Shown here: one piece after another, positions 1 to 8,993 of the stretch
Numbering within the stretch: position 1 is the first letter of the stretch
Layout of the letters: each line of letters opens with the position of its first letter
Origin: Ruegeria haliotis
GTDB taxonomy: Bacteria > Pseudomonadota > Alphaproteobacteria > Rhodobacterales > Rhodobacteraceae
Length of the DNA stretch: 64,000 bases
Assembly: GCF_013377785.1 (NCBI RefSeq)
Contig: NZ_JABXWT010000013.1
Coordinates: forward strand, 1-64,000
Direction: 5' to 3'
Translations under genes and position numbers: made by a program
The notes under the pieces: generated by a model
Databases searched by the model: none
Seen by the model: only the letters and a program-made list of their open reading frames with translations
Told to the model about the DNA's origin: nothing

Positions 1-381
1 AACGAACTGACTGCGATTGGCCGCGAAGAATGGCCCGCCGTGACCCAGATCGTGTTCCGCAACTACCAGTGGGGCGCGGAAAAGCGCAACTCGACCCTGT
101 GGTATGACGACAACTTCGTGGGCACCGAGCTGGACACCAAGGTCTCGTATGCCGGCATCGCGACGGCGTGTGGTCTGAAGGGCGTGGTTGCCCGCACCCA
201 GGACGAGCTGACGGCGGCGCTGAACCAGGCGATCGTGGACCAGAAGAACGGCATCACCACGCTGATCGAGGCGCTGATCAACCAGGAACTCGGCGAGCCG
301 TTCCGCCGCGACGCCATGAAAAAACCCGTCGCTGTCGCAGGCGTCTCAGCCAACGACATGGCGCACATGAAACAGGCGTAA
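1..381 (+). CDS. xsc: sulfoacetaldehyde acetyltransferase, C-terminal part
   Basis: This is the last 126 residues of Xsc; the gene begins before the window. Xsc is a thiamine-diphosphate enzyme that converts sulfoacetaldehyde plus phosphate to acetyl phosphate and sulfite, the shared desulfonation step of taurine and isethionate breakdown. The visible part is the end of the C-terminal ThDP-binding domain: NYQWGAEKRN is followed by WYDDNFVGTEL, then a helix typical of the family end. The identification is helped greatly by the neighbours: a phosphate acetyltransferase starts 4 bases after the stop, and a sulfite-oxidising complex follows. The reading frame is open from base 1. The confident part is family and context; the full domain architecture cannot be seen. 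Confidence 0.93.
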   Translation, partial: NELTAIGREEWPAVTQIVFRNYQWGAEKRNSTLWYDDNFVGTELDTKVSYAGIATACGLKGVVARTQDELTAALNQAIVDQKNGITTLIEALINQELGEPFRRDAMKKPVAVAGVSANDMAHMKQA

Positions 382-385
382 GGGC

Positions 386-1408
386 TTGAAGCCTCTTCGC
401 ACAATTCTCGGGGCTGCAACCAGCTCCGACAAGATCATCGCCCTCGCCGAGGGCGATGATCCTCGTGTAGTCGAAGGTGCGCTCAAAGCGCGCGCCGAAG
501 GCGTGGCCCGGATTATCCTTGTCGGAAACCGGGACAAGGTCATCACACTGCTCGCCGAGCAGGGCAGATCGGATGTCGATGGGATCGACATTCACGACCC
601 AAACGATTCCCCCCACACCGAAGCTTTTGCCGCGTCGCTGTATGAACTGCGCAAACACAAGGGCATGACCCCTGAACAGGCGCAGCAACAGATCCGCAAA
701 CGACTGAACTATGCTGCCATGCTGGTGCATGAGGGCTTTGCGGATGGCACCGTTGGAGGGGCAGTCGAAACCACCTCGGATACAGTACGGGCCGCGTTGC
801 AGATCATCGGCAAGGCACCGGGTGCCGCGATGGTGTCCAGCTTCTTCCTGATGCTCTATTGCCGCGATCATCATACAGTCCGGGGCGCACATATCTTTGC
901 CGATTGCGGTCTTGTCGTGGACCCCAACGAAAACGAACTGGCGGAAATTGCACGCGCATCGGCCCACTCCTACAAAGCACTGACGCATGAAACACCACGC
1001 GTAGCGATGCTGTCTTTTTCGACCAGCGGCAGCGCAAGTCACCCCAAGGCGTCAAAAGTCGTCGAGGCGACTCAGATTGCAAAATCACTCGACCCCGATC
1101 TGCTGATCGATGGCGAGCTGCAATTCGATGCAGCCTTCGTTCCGGAAGTGGCGGCCAAGAAAGCCAAGGATTCGCCATTGCAGGGCGAAGCCAATGTTTT
1201 TGTCTTTCCGAATCTCGACGCAGGTAATCTTGGTTACAAGATCGCCCAGCGTATTGGAGGTGCCGAAGCCATCGGGCCGGTCCTGCAAGGTTTGGCAAAA
1301 CCGGCTAACGATCTGTCTCGCGGGTGTTCATCCGAAGATGTTCTGCACATGATCGCAGTAACTGCAGTGCAGGCGCAGCACACAGAAATGCAAGAAAAGG
1401 CCGTTTGA
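386..1408 (+). CDS. pta: phosphate acetyltransferase (sulfonate pathway)
   Basis: A 340-residue phosphate acetyl/butyryl transferase that would turn the acetyl phosphate made by Xsc into acetyl-CoA in the cytoplasm. The single PTA_PTB domain fills the protein and lacks the long N-terminal regulatory domain of the E. coli housekeeping enzyme. Recognisable stretches are IIALAEGDDPRVVEGA near the N-terminus, the central FADGTVGGAVETTSDTVRAA, and MLSFSTSGSASHPKASKV. The likely start is TTG at 386, with the purine-rich TAAGGG just upstream overlapping the xsc stop, so translation is coupled to xsc. The alternative is a downstream in-frame start, but that would cut conserved residues. Assignment as the catabolic Pta rests on the xsc linkage. 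Confidence 0.92.
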   Translation: MKPLRTILGAATSSDKIIALAEGDDPRVVEGALKARAEGVARIILVGNRDKVITLLAEQGRSDVDGIDIHDPNDSPHTEAFAASLYELRKHKGMTPEQAQQQIRKRLNYAAMLVHEGFADGTVGGAVETTSDTVRAALQIIGKAPGAAMVSSFFLMLYCRDHHTVRGAHIFADCGLVVDPNENELAEIARASAHSYKALTHETPRVAMLSFSTSGSASHPKASKVVEATQIAKSLDPDLLIDGELQFDAAFVPEVAAKKAKDSPLQGEANVFVFPNLDAGNLGYKIAQRIGGAEAIGPVLQGLAKPANDLSRGCSSEDVLHMIAVTAVQAQHTEMQEKAV

Positions 1409-1481
1409 AGCCAAGTAGCAAAAAAGGTTCCGATCTGACTGAAATACTGGAAGGATCGGGCCAGCAGCCAAAGGGACGTAC

Positions 1482-4295
1482 ATGAATCAGCCAGTTATCG
1501 ACACATCGCCTAAGGTTTCGGACGAGATCCGAAAGACCACCTGTTACATGTGCGCCTGTCGATGCGGCATCAATGTACACATGAAAGACGGCAAGGTTGC
1601 TTATATCGAAGGCAACCGCGATCACCCCGTGAACAAAGGCGTTCTGTGCGCCAAGGGCTCGGCCGGAATCATGCAGGTCAATGCACCGTCGCGCCTGCGG
1701 GCGCCGCTAAAGCGCGTTGGGCCGCGTGGTTCGGGTGAGTTCGAAGAGATCAGCTGGGGCGAAGCGTTGGACATGGCGGTTGGTTGGCTGAACCCGATCC
1801 GCGAAGACAATCCCGAGAAACTGGCCTTCTTTACCGGACGCGACCAAAGTCAGAGCTTCACCAGCTTCTGGGCTCAGAACTTTGGCACCTGCAACTACGC
1901 GGCTCATGGCGGCTTCTGCTCCGTCAATATGGCCGCAGGCGGCATCTATACCATGGGCGGCGCGTTCTGGGAGTTTGGACAGCCGGATTGGGATCACACC
2001 AAACTATTCATGCTGTTCGGCGTTGCCGAAGATCACGACAGCAACCCGATCAAAATGGGCCTCGGCAAGATCAAGGCGCGTGGTGCGCGCGTGATCGGCG
2101 TCAACCCGATCCGTTCGGGTTACAATGCTATTGCCGATGACTGGGTTGGTATTACGCCGGGCACCGACGGTCTGTTTATCATGGCGATGATCCATGTCCT
2201 GATGAAAGCGGGCAAGATCGATCTGGATTATCTCAGCCGTTATACCAACGCGCCTGTGTTGATTAACGCGACCGAAGGTCCCGAAAAGGGTCTGTTCCTG
2301 AAGGATGAGGATGGCAAACCGCTTGTCATCGACCGGGCCACTGGCGAACTGACTGCCTTTGACGAACCGGGCGTGCGCCCTGATCTGTCGGCGACCTATG
2401 AGAAAGACGGCGTCACCCATCGTCCGGTCTTCCATCAAATGGCCGAACGCTATCTGAGTGATGAATACGCGCCCGAAGCTGTGGCCGAAGCCTGCGGTGT
2501 CCCCGCCACTAAAATCCGCGCTATTGCCGGTGAATTGGCCCGCGTTGCCTTTGATGAGGCATTTGAACTGGATCACGAGTGGACCGATTTCCGTGGCGAA
2601 AAACATGCCAAAATGATCGGTCGCCCGGTTGCGATGCATTCCATGCGAGGGGTATCCGCCCACGCCAACGGGTTCCAGACCTGCCGTGCCTTGCATGTAT
2701 TGCAAATCATTCTGGGTACGGTCGAAGTTCCTGGTGGCTTTCGCTTCAAACCACCTTATCCAAAACCGGTTGAGGCGCACCCGACGCCGCATTGCAAGGT
2801 GACGCCAAACTCACCTCTGGACGGCCCCCATTTGGGGTTCGTTCGTGGGCCAGAACACCTTGCATTGAAGGAAGACGGCAGTCCGGCACGCATCGACAAG
2901 GCCTTCACATGGGAAAACCCGATGTCCAGCCACGGGCTGATGCATATGGTGATCTCGAATGCGCATGCGGGCGATCCCTATAAGATCGACACGCTGTTCA
3001 TGTACATGGCGAACATGTCCTGGAACTCATCCATGAACACCAAGGGTGTCATGGAGATGCTGACAGACAAGGACGAAAACGGCGACTATGTGATCCCGCA
3101 CATCATCTATTCCGACGCCTATTCGTCCGAGATGGTAGCCTATGCCGATCTGATCTTGCCTGACACGACTTATCTGGAGCGGCACGACTGTATCTCGCTT
3201 CTGGATCGCCCGATTTGCGAGGCAGGAGCCGCGGCAGATGCCATTCGCTGGCCGGTGGTTGAACCCGACCGCGATGTGCGCGGGTTCCAATCGGTGCTGA
3301 TCGATTTGGCCAACCGTATGGGCCTGCCCGGCTTTACCAAGGAAGACGGCAGCGCCAAATGGACGGATTATGCGGATTACATCGTAAATCACGAGCGCAA
3401 ACCGGGCATCGGCCCGCTGGCTGGCTTTCGTGGCGAGGATGGCGACAAGGAAGGTCGCGGCGAGGTCAACCCGGATCAGCTGAACCGCTATATCGAAAAC
3501 GGCGGGTTCTATGTGGCCCATATCCCCGAAGGCGCCGACTACTACAAACCCTGGAACAATGCCTATCAGGACTGGGCCGTTGGCATGGGTATCTATGACA
3601 GCCCGCAACCGTATCTGTTCCAGCTCTATTCCGAGCCGATGCGCAAATTCCAACTGGCTGCCGAAGGGCACGGAGACCGACAACCACCCGATCATCTGCG
3701 CCAACAGATCAAGGATACGATGGACCCGCTGCCAATCTGGTACGAGACTGACCAAACCGGCAACGAAGGCTTCACCGTCAACGCCCTGACCCAACGCCCT
3801 ATGGCAATGTATCACAGCTGGGGCACGCAGAATGCGTGGTTGCGTCAGCTACATGGCCGCAACCCGCTATATGTGCCGACCAAGTTGATGCGCGAGCATG
3901 GGTTGCAGGACGGTGACTGGGCCAAAGTCAGCTCACCACATGGACAGATCACGGTGCCGGTCATGGAAATGGCCGCGCTGAACGACAACACAGTCTGGAC
4001 CTGGAACGCGATCGGCAAGCGCAAAGGTGCGTGGGCATTGCAAGAGGACGCACCAGAGGCGACCGAAGGGTTCCTCCTGAACCACTTGATTCACGAGCTG
4101 TTACCGCCCAAAGGGGACGGTCTGCGGTGGGCCAACTCAGACCCTATAACGGGTCAGGCTGCTTGGTTTGATCTGAAAGTCAGGATCGAAAAAGCCGAGG
4201 CCCCGCAAGACGCCGAAAGCCAACCAGAGTTTGATCCGATCAAGTCACCGGTGGGAACCGGCCCCAAAGATCTGGCGTGGAAGGTAGGCAAATGA
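1482..4295 (+). CDS. soeA: sulfite dehydrogenase, molybdopterin subunit SoeA
   Basis: A 937-residue molybdopterin oxidoreductase of the DMSO reductase family. An N-terminal 4Fe-4S site is formed by Cys21, Cys24, Cys28 and Cys56 (C-x2-C-x3-C-x27-C), followed by the catalytic molybdopterin domain and a C-terminal molydopterin-dinucleotide-binding domain (around ALTQRPMAMYHSWGTQNAWL). No twin-arginine signal is present, which fits the cytoplasmic orientation known for SoeABC of Allochromatium and roseobacters. It lies 73 bases after pta and overlaps soeB by ATGA. In this place it would oxidise the sulfite released by Xsc and pass electrons to SoeB/SoeC and quinone. Other family members (polysulfide or thiosulfate reductase) are conceivable from sequence alone, but the xsc-pta linkage favours sulfite. 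Confidence 0.88.
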   Translation: MNQPVIDTSPKVSDEIRKTTCYMCACRCGINVHMKDGKVAYIEGNRDHPVNKGVLCAKGSAGIMQVNAPSRLRAPLKRVGPRGSGEFEEISWGEALDMAVGWLNPIREDNPEKLAFFTGRDQSQSFTSFWAQNFGTCNYAAHGGFCSVNMAAGGIYTMGGAFWEFGQPDWDHTKLFMLFGVAEDHDSNPIKMGLGKIKARGARVIGVNPIRSGYNAIADDWVGITPGTDGLFIMAMIHVLMKAGKIDLDYLSRYTNAPVLINATEGPEKGLFLKDEDGKPLVIDRATGELTAFDEPGVRPDLSATYEKDGVTHRPVFHQMAERYLSDEYAPEAVAEACGVPATKIRAIAGELARVAFDEAFELDHEWTDFRGEKHAKMIGRPVAMHSMRGVSAHANGFQTCRALHVLQIILGTVEVPGGFRFKPPYPKPVEAHPTPHCKVTPNSPLDGPHLGFVRGPEHLALKEDGSPARIDKAFTWENPMSSHGLMHMVISNAHAGDPYKIDTLFMYMANMSWNSSMNTKGVMEMLTDKDENGDYVIPHIIYSDAYSSEMVAYADLILPDTTYLERHDCISLLDRPICEAGAAADAIRWPVVEPDRDVRGFQSVLIDLANRMGLPGFTKEDGSAKWTDYADYIVNHERKPGIGPLAGFRGEDGDKEGRGEVNPDQLNRYIENGGFYVAHIPEGADYYKPWNNAYQDWAVGMGIYDSPQPYLFQLYSEPMRKFQLAAEGHGDRQPPDHLRQQIKDTMDPLPIWYETDQTGNEGFTVNALTQRPMAMYHSWGTQNAWLRQLHGRNPLYVPTKLMREHGLQDGDWAKVSSPHGQITVPVMEMAALNDNTVWTWNAIGKRKGAWALQEDAPEATEGFLLNHLIHELLPPKGDGLRWANSDPITGQAAWFDLKVRIEKAEAPQDAESQPEFDPIKSPVGTGPKDLAWKVGK

Positions 4296-5056
4296 CCCAA
4301 CTCCCTCAATCCACCGACCGCAAAATGGGTCTGGTTATCGACCTCGACACATGCGTGGGCTGCCATGCCTGTGTGATCTCGTGCAAAGGTTGGAACACTG
4401 AAAACTACGGCGCGCCCCTGTCCGATCAGGACGCCTATGGCGCTGACCCTTCAGGGACATTCCTGAACCGGGTGCATTCGTACGAGGTGCAACCCGCCGA
4501 AAGCCACGCCCAATTGATCCACTTCCCCAAATCCTGCCTGCATTGCGAAGACGCACCTTGCGTCACTGTCTGCCCGACCGGCGCCAGTTATAAACGGGTC
4601 GAAGACGGCATTGTATTGGTCAACGAAAGTGACTGCATCGGCTGTGGCCTGTGCGCGTGGTCCTGCCCCTATGGCGCGCGCGAGTTGGATCAGGCCGAAG
4701 GTGTAATGAAGAAATGCACCCTCTGCGTCGATAGGATTTACAACGAAAACCTACCCGAGGTAGATCGCGTGCCGTCTTGCGTGCGCACCTGTCCTGCCGG
4801 GGCACGGCATTTTGGGGACCTTGGCGATCCCAACAGCGACGTCAGCAAGCTGGTGGCGGAACGTGACGGTATGGACCTGATGCCCGAGATGGGCACCAAA
4901 CCCGTCAATAAATACCTGCCGCCACGGCCCAAAGATACGGTTGAAGACCAGATCGACATTCTGGCTCCGCTGCTGGCCCCTGTGGCCGAAGAGCCCAAAG
5001 GCTTCATAAGCTGGCTCGACAAAGCCCTCGACAAACTGCCCGGAGGGAGTGCCTGA
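4292..5056 (+). CDS. soeB: sulfite dehydrogenase, iron-sulfur subunit SoeB
   Basis: A 254-residue DmsB/NrfC-type ferredoxin subunit. Four cysteine groups are visible: CVGCHACVISC, CLHCEDAPCVTVC, CIGCGLCAWSC and KCTLC with CVRTC, enough for four 4Fe-4S clusters that carry electrons from SoeA to the membrane subunit. The start is taken as ATG 4292, which overlaps the soeA stop (ATGA) and has AAGGTAGG upstream; a GTG 15 bases earlier is possible but less convincing. The C-terminal 50 residues (from about AEEPKGFISWLDKALDKL) are a variable tail. It is co-translated with soeC through a TGATG junction. Confidence 0.9.
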   Translation: MTQLPQSTDRKMGLVIDLDTCVGCHACVISCKGWNTENYGAPLSDQDAYGADPSGTFLNRVHSYEVQPAESHAQLIHFPKSCLHCEDAPCVTVCPTGASYKRVEDGIVLVNESDCIGCGLCAWSCPYGARELDQAEGVMKKCTLCVDRIYNENLPEVDRVPSCVRTCPAGARHFGDLGDPNSDVSKLVAERDGMDLMPEMGTKPVNKYLPPRPKDTVEDQIDILAPLLAPVAEEPKGFISWLDKALDKLPGGSA

Positions 5057-5928
5057 TGCATCCAGCGCCTTCAGTTATCGTCTTCACCACCTTGTCCGGA
5101 CTTGGCTTTGGTTTGCTGTTCTTCCTTGGCCTCGGGGTGCCCGACGTCTCGGGTTGGGTCGCTTTCACTTTCTTTGCGATCGCCTATGCGCTGGCCGTTG
5201 GCGGATTGCTGGCGTCAACCTTTCACCTGGGCCACCCCGAGCGTGCGTTGAAAGCCTTCAGTCAGTGGAAATCCAGTTGGCTTAGCCGCGAAGGCTGGTG
5301 CGCGGTCATCGCTCTGAGCGTCATGGGTCTTTATGCGATTGGCGTGATCTTCCTGGGCCAAAGCTCGGGCGCACTGGGCCTGATCGGGGCGCTGTTTTCG
5401 CTGGCGACCGTGTTTACCACGTCAATGATTTACACACAGCTCAAGACTATTCCACGCTGGAATATGAAACTGACCCCGGTCATGTTTCTCAGCATGAGTC
5501 TGGCCGGTGGGGCCTTGCTGGCCGGACAAACGCCGATCGCGCTGCCTTTGTTGGTGATCGCGGCGTTTGTGCAGATGCTGTATTGGCGGTTCGGAGACAA
5601 AGCCTTTGCTGCATCTGGAACCAATATGGGCACTGCCACCGGCTTGGGTGATCGTGGAACGGTCCGTGCGTTCGAACCACCCCATACCGGGACGAACTAC
5701 CTGCTGCGGGAATTCGTGCATGTGGTGGGTCGCAAACATGCCGAAAGGCTGCGGGTGATTTCGTTCATACTCGCTTTCTTTCTGCCATTCCTGTTGCTGC
5801 TGGTACCGTTCAGCCACCTGTTCGCACTATTGGCCGTGCTGTCACACTTGGTCGGGGTCGCACTGTCGCGCTGGCTATTCTTTGCACAGGCCGAACATGT
5901 TGTCGGGCTGTACTACGGCAAGCGCTGA
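5056..5928 (+). CDS. soeC: sulfite dehydrogenase membrane anchor SoeC
   Basis: A 290-residue integral membrane protein of the DmsC/NrfD type that anchors the sulfite dehydrogenase and hands electrons to the quinone pool. About eight hydrophobic helices are evident, beginning VIVFTTLSGLGFGLLFFLGL. The family signature region with LGHPERALKAFSQWKSSWLSRE is present near residue 60. The start overlaps the soeB stop as TGATG and has a good GGAGGGA ribosome binding site inside soeB. It is the last gene of the xsc-pta-soeABC unit and is followed after 32 bases by a strong terminator. Confidence 0.88.
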   Translation: MHPAPSVIVFTTLSGLGFGLLFFLGLGVPDVSGWVAFTFFAIAYALAVGGLLASTFHLGHPERALKAFSQWKSSWLSREGWCAVIALSVMGLYAIGVIFLGQSSGALGLIGALFSLATVFTTSMIYTQLKTIPRWNMKLTPVMFLSMSLAGGALLAGQTPIALPLLVIAAFVQMLYWRFGDKAFAASGTNMGTATGLGDRGTVRAFEPPHTGTNYLLREFVHVVGRKHAERLRVISFILAFFLPFLLLLVPFSHLFALLAVLSHLVGVALSRWLFFAQAEHVVGLYYGKR

Positions 5929-5960
5929 AGCTGCCAGACGGGTTTTAGACCATCAAATAA

Positions 5961-5996
5961 AAAAGGGCGGTGCTCGAGATTCGAGGCCGCCCTTTT
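5961..5996. terminator. bidirectional intrinsic terminator between soeC and dapA
   Basis: A ten-base stem, AAAAGGGCGG at 5961-5970 with CCGCCCTTTT at 5987-5996, encloses a second nested stem CTCGA/TCGAG. The terminal A/T runs give a U-tract in both directions, so one hairpin can end both the plus-strand soeC transcript and the minus-strand dapA transcript. Confidence 0.9.
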
Positions 5997-6013
5997 CTTG
6001 ATTTGGGTCTGCT

Positions 6014-6886
6014 TCAGGTCAGGCCAGCGTGGACCATGGCTGCATCGATGGCTGCCTTGGTGCTGTCTTCCAATACAGTCAACGGCGAGCGAACCTCCTC
6101 ACTGCATCGATCCAGCTTGCTGAGCGCGTATTTTGCACCCACCAGCCCGGGTTCGATAAAGATCGATTCGTGCAAGGGCATAAGGCGGTCCTGATAACCC
6201 AGCGCCGCGGCATAATCGCCTGCCAATGTGGCCTGCTGGAATTGGGCGCACAATTTCGGCGCAACATTTGCGGTAACCGAGATACAGCCGACACCGCCAT
6301 GGGCGTTAAAACCCAGCGCTGTGGCATCCTCGCCGGATAGTTGGCAGAATTCGGTGCCACAGCTGGCGCGTTGCTGGCTGACTCGCGCCAGATCCCCGGT
6401 GGCGTCCTTGACGCCTGCGACGCGTGGCAACTTAGCCAGTTGCCCCATCGTTGACGGCGACATGTCGACGACCGAACGACCGGGGATATTGTAGATGATG
6501 ATCGGAATATCCGCGCAATCATGCAGGGTGCTGAAATGTTCGATCATACCACGCTGAGTCGGCTTGTTGTAATAGGGGGTCACAACCAGCGCAGCATCTG
6601 CGCCAACTTTTTTGGCGAATTGAACAAAGCGGGCGGCTTCAACCGTGTTGTTCGAGCCCGCTCCGGCAATCACCGGAACGCGCCCTGCAGCGGCTTTGAC
6701 AACCACTTCGACGACCGTTTCATGCTCATCGTGACTGAGCGTTGGACTTTCGCCAGTGGTCCCGACAGGCACCAACCCGGTCGAGCCTTCCTGAATCTGC
6801 CATTCTACCAAGTGTTTGAGCGTATCCAGGTCCAACTCGCCGTTGCGGAACGGGGTGACGAGAGCTGGCATCGAGCCTTTGAACAT
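6014..6886 (-). CDS. dapA: 4-hydroxy-tetrahydrodipicolinate synthase
   Basis: A 290-residue class I aldolase-type TIM barrel that condenses pyruvate with aspartate semialdehyde in the lysine and meso-diaminopimelate pathway. The Schiff-base lysine is Lys160 in GVKDATGDL. Tyr132 in IYNIPGR and the threonine pair in VGTTGESPT (residues 41-49) complete the proton relay. Length equals that of E. coli DapA. The start ATG at 6886 has AAGGAG seven bases upstream. It faces soeC across a shared terminator and is divergent from the lytic transglycosylase, so the 130-base gap upstream must hold both promoters. Confidence 0.95.
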   Translation of the reverse strand: MFKGSMPALVTPFRNGELDLDTLKHLVEWQIQEGSTGLVPVGTTGESPTLSHDEHETVVEVVVKAAAGRVPVIAGAGSNNTVEAARFVQFAKKVGADAALVVTPYYNKPTQRGMIEHFSTLHDCADIPIIIYNIPGRSVVDMSPSTMGQLAKLPRVAGVKDATGDLARVSQQRASCGTEFCQLSGEDATALGFNAHGGVGCISVTANVAPKLCAQFQQATLAGDYAAALGYQDRLMPLHESIFIEPGLVGAKYALSKLDRCSEEVRSPLTVLEDSTKAAIDAAMVHAGLT

Positions 6887-7019
6887 GGAACGCTCCTTTG
6901 GGTGCAGTTTGCAGTATTCGCGCCCCGGTCCATCACGATTTTAACTTTGTGAGTTGATCCCGGCGGTGCAAGGTTTATCCTGCATGGCTGTATCCTTGGT
7001 TGGTTAGGAAATGCAAGGG

Positions 7020-8993
7020 ATGACACGCGTTCTCGCCCTGTTGGTGGCAGTGATTCTATGTTCGGCGCTACAGTTGTCCCCCGTTCGGGCGGATGCGGCA
7101 GGTGATTTGCGCGCCGGGTTGTCCGAAATGCGAAAAGGTGACTGGAACGGGGCGTTGCGGGCCTCGGGGCCGCGCGGGTCCGTATCACGGGACATCATTG
7201 TGTGGCATTGGCTACGCGAGGGGTTCGGCAGTTCGGGGGACGTGTTGGTGTTTCTGGACCGACGTCCGGACTGGCCCGGATTGGCTTGGCTGCGCCGAAA
7301 AAGTGAGCCTTCCTTCACGGGCGCTGACCCCGACCGTGTTCTTAAATTCTATGCCGATACACCCCCGCAGACTGCCGAAGGCGCGTTGAATTATGCTGTA
7401 GCTCTGATGGCGAAAGGCCGCCAGGGCGAAGCTCAGGCCGATATCGTTACGGCGTGGCGGACAATGCCGATGGGGTCCGGTCTGCAAAAAGACTACCTGG
7501 AGAATTTCGGCAAACTTCTCAAACCGCATCACGCTGCACGGCTGGATCGGATGTTATGGGATGGTCATCTGGTCAGTGCCGGTCAGATGTTGCCTCTGGT
7601 CAGCGCTGATGAACGCAAACTGGCCGAGGCGCGGATCGCCCTGCAAAAGCGCGCGCCGGGTGTGGACAGCAAGGTTGCTGCGGTTCCCAAATCCCTGACC
7701 GGATCGCCAGGTCTGGCGTTTGACCGTTTTGTCTGGCGCGACAAGAAAGAGCTGGATGACAGCGCCATCGAGTTGATGCTGGCCCGCTCTAGCGGTCCAA
7801 AATCGCTGGGCGAGCCGGACAAATGGGCAGAAGGGCGGCGCAGACTGGCGCGACTTGAGATGCGGACGGGCGACGCATCGCGCGCTTATGAGATTGCAGC
7901 AAACCACCACATGACGCCCGAGATGGGGTATGGATACGCCGATCTGGAATGGTTTGCCGGATTTCTGGCCTTGCGCAGGCTGAATGATCCCGCCACAGCC
8001 GTTCGACATTTCCAGAATTTTTCCACCGCCGTCAAATCACCCATTTCAAAGGGTCGTGGCGGGTACTGGTTGGGTCGGGCTTATGCCGCGTCAGGTGATG
8101 CTGAGAAAGCCTATGAGGCTTATGCCATGGGCGCTGACCAGCAGACGTCCTTCTACGGATTGCTGGCTGCGGAACAGATCGGGCGTCCGTTCGACAGCGA
8201 TTTGGCCAAACCGCGCCGTGCGCCCCATTGGCGTCAGGCAGAGTTTGCCAATTCCAGCGTGCTGGAGGCCGGGCTGCTGGCGTTGAAAGCCGGTGAGGAC
8301 AATTTGGGCGAGCGGTTTTTGACCCATCTGGTCGAAAGCCTCGACCCCGTTCAGGCGACACAGCTGGGCGATCTGGTGATCGAACTGAAAGAACCACATC
8401 TGGCCGTGATGATCGCAAAACGCGCAGCAACCACAGGAACCGTGCTGCCTGCGGCCTATTACCCGGTCCACCCGGTGGCGGACATGGGCCTGCCGATGGC
8501 GAAAGAGATGACCCTGGCCATTGCCCGCCGCGAAAGTGAATTTGATCCAGTCGTGGTCAGCGGCGCGGGGGCGCGTGGATTGATGCAGGTGATGCCCGCA
8601 ACGGCCAAGCTGGTGGCGCAAGAGTTGGGGATTCTCGGTGGTCACAAGACGGGCCGCTTGACTTCGGATTGGCAATACAACGCAAAACTTGGGGCCAACT
8701 ACCTGTCCGGGCTGGCCGCCGATTTCAATGGCAATGTCGTGATGATGGCCGCTGGGTACAACGCAGGCCCAAGGCGCCCGATCTCTTGGATGGAACGCTA
8801 CGGAGATCCGCGCGCGGGCGAAGTGGACGTGATCGACTGGATCGAGACCATCCCGTTCAACGAGACCCGCAACTACGTGATGCGTGTGTCCGAAAGCCTG
8901 CCGGTCTATCGCGCCCGGTTGGGCCAGCCCGCCTTGCCGGTTCCGTTCTCGCAGGAACTGATCGGATCAACTCTGGCGGCGTTCGCGCCATAG
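7020..8993 (+). CDS. soluble lytic murein transglycosylase (Slt70-like)
   Basis: A 657-residue periplasmic transglycosylase that cleaves the MurNAc-GlcNAc bond of peptidoglycan to leave 1,6-anhydroMurNAc. It has an N-terminal Sec signal (TRVLALLVAVILCSALQLSP), a long helical superhelix, then an SLT domain from about residue 490. The catalytic glutamate is Glu505 in ARRESEFDP, followed by GARGLMQVMPATAK and the AGYNAGPRR motif. I chose ATG 7020 over ATG 7011 because AGGAA sits nine bases before it and only three or fewer before the other. The 3' end overlaps the convergent permease gene by 27 bases. Confidence 0.88.
   Translation: MTRVLALLVAVILCSALQLSPVRADAAGDLRAGLSEMRKGDWNGALRASGPRGSVSRDIIVWHWLREGFGSSGDVLVFLDRRPDWPGLAWLRRKSEPSFTGADPDRVLKFYADTPPQTAEGALNYAVALMAKGRQGEAQADIVTAWRTMPMGSGLQKDYLENFGKLLKPHHAARLDRMLWDGHLVSAGQMLPLVSADERKLAEARIALQKRAPGVDSKVAAVPKSLTGSPGLAFDRFVWRDKKELDDSAIELMLARSSGPKSLGEPDKWAEGRRRLARLEMRTGDASRAYEIAANHHMTPEMGYGYADLEWFAGFLALRRLNDPATAVRHFQNFSTAVKSPISKGRGGYWLGRAYAASGDAEKAYEAYAMGADQQTSFYGLLAAEQIGRPFDSDLAKPRRAPHWRQAEFANSSVLEAGLLALKAGEDNLGERFLTHLVESLDPVQATQLGDLVIELKEPHLAVMIAKRAATTGTVLPAAYYPVHPVADMGLPMAKEMTLAIARRESEFDPVVVSGAGARGLMQVMPATAKLVAQELGILGGHKTGRLTSDWQYNAKLGANYLSGLAADFNGNVVMMAAGYNAGPRRPISWMERYGDPRAGEVDVIDWIETIPFNETRNYVMRVSESLPVYRARLGQPALPVPFSQELIGSTLAAFAP

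Noticed and set aside
278..1042. A 254-codon minus-strand frame across the xsc-pta junction
   Set aside because: It runs antisense to two recognised genes and translates to unrelated low-similarity sequence.
2004..2792. A 262-codon antisense frame within soeA, and a similar one at 3027-3815
   Set aside because: High-GC antisense shadows of a well-supported gene; no start signal or recognisable domain.
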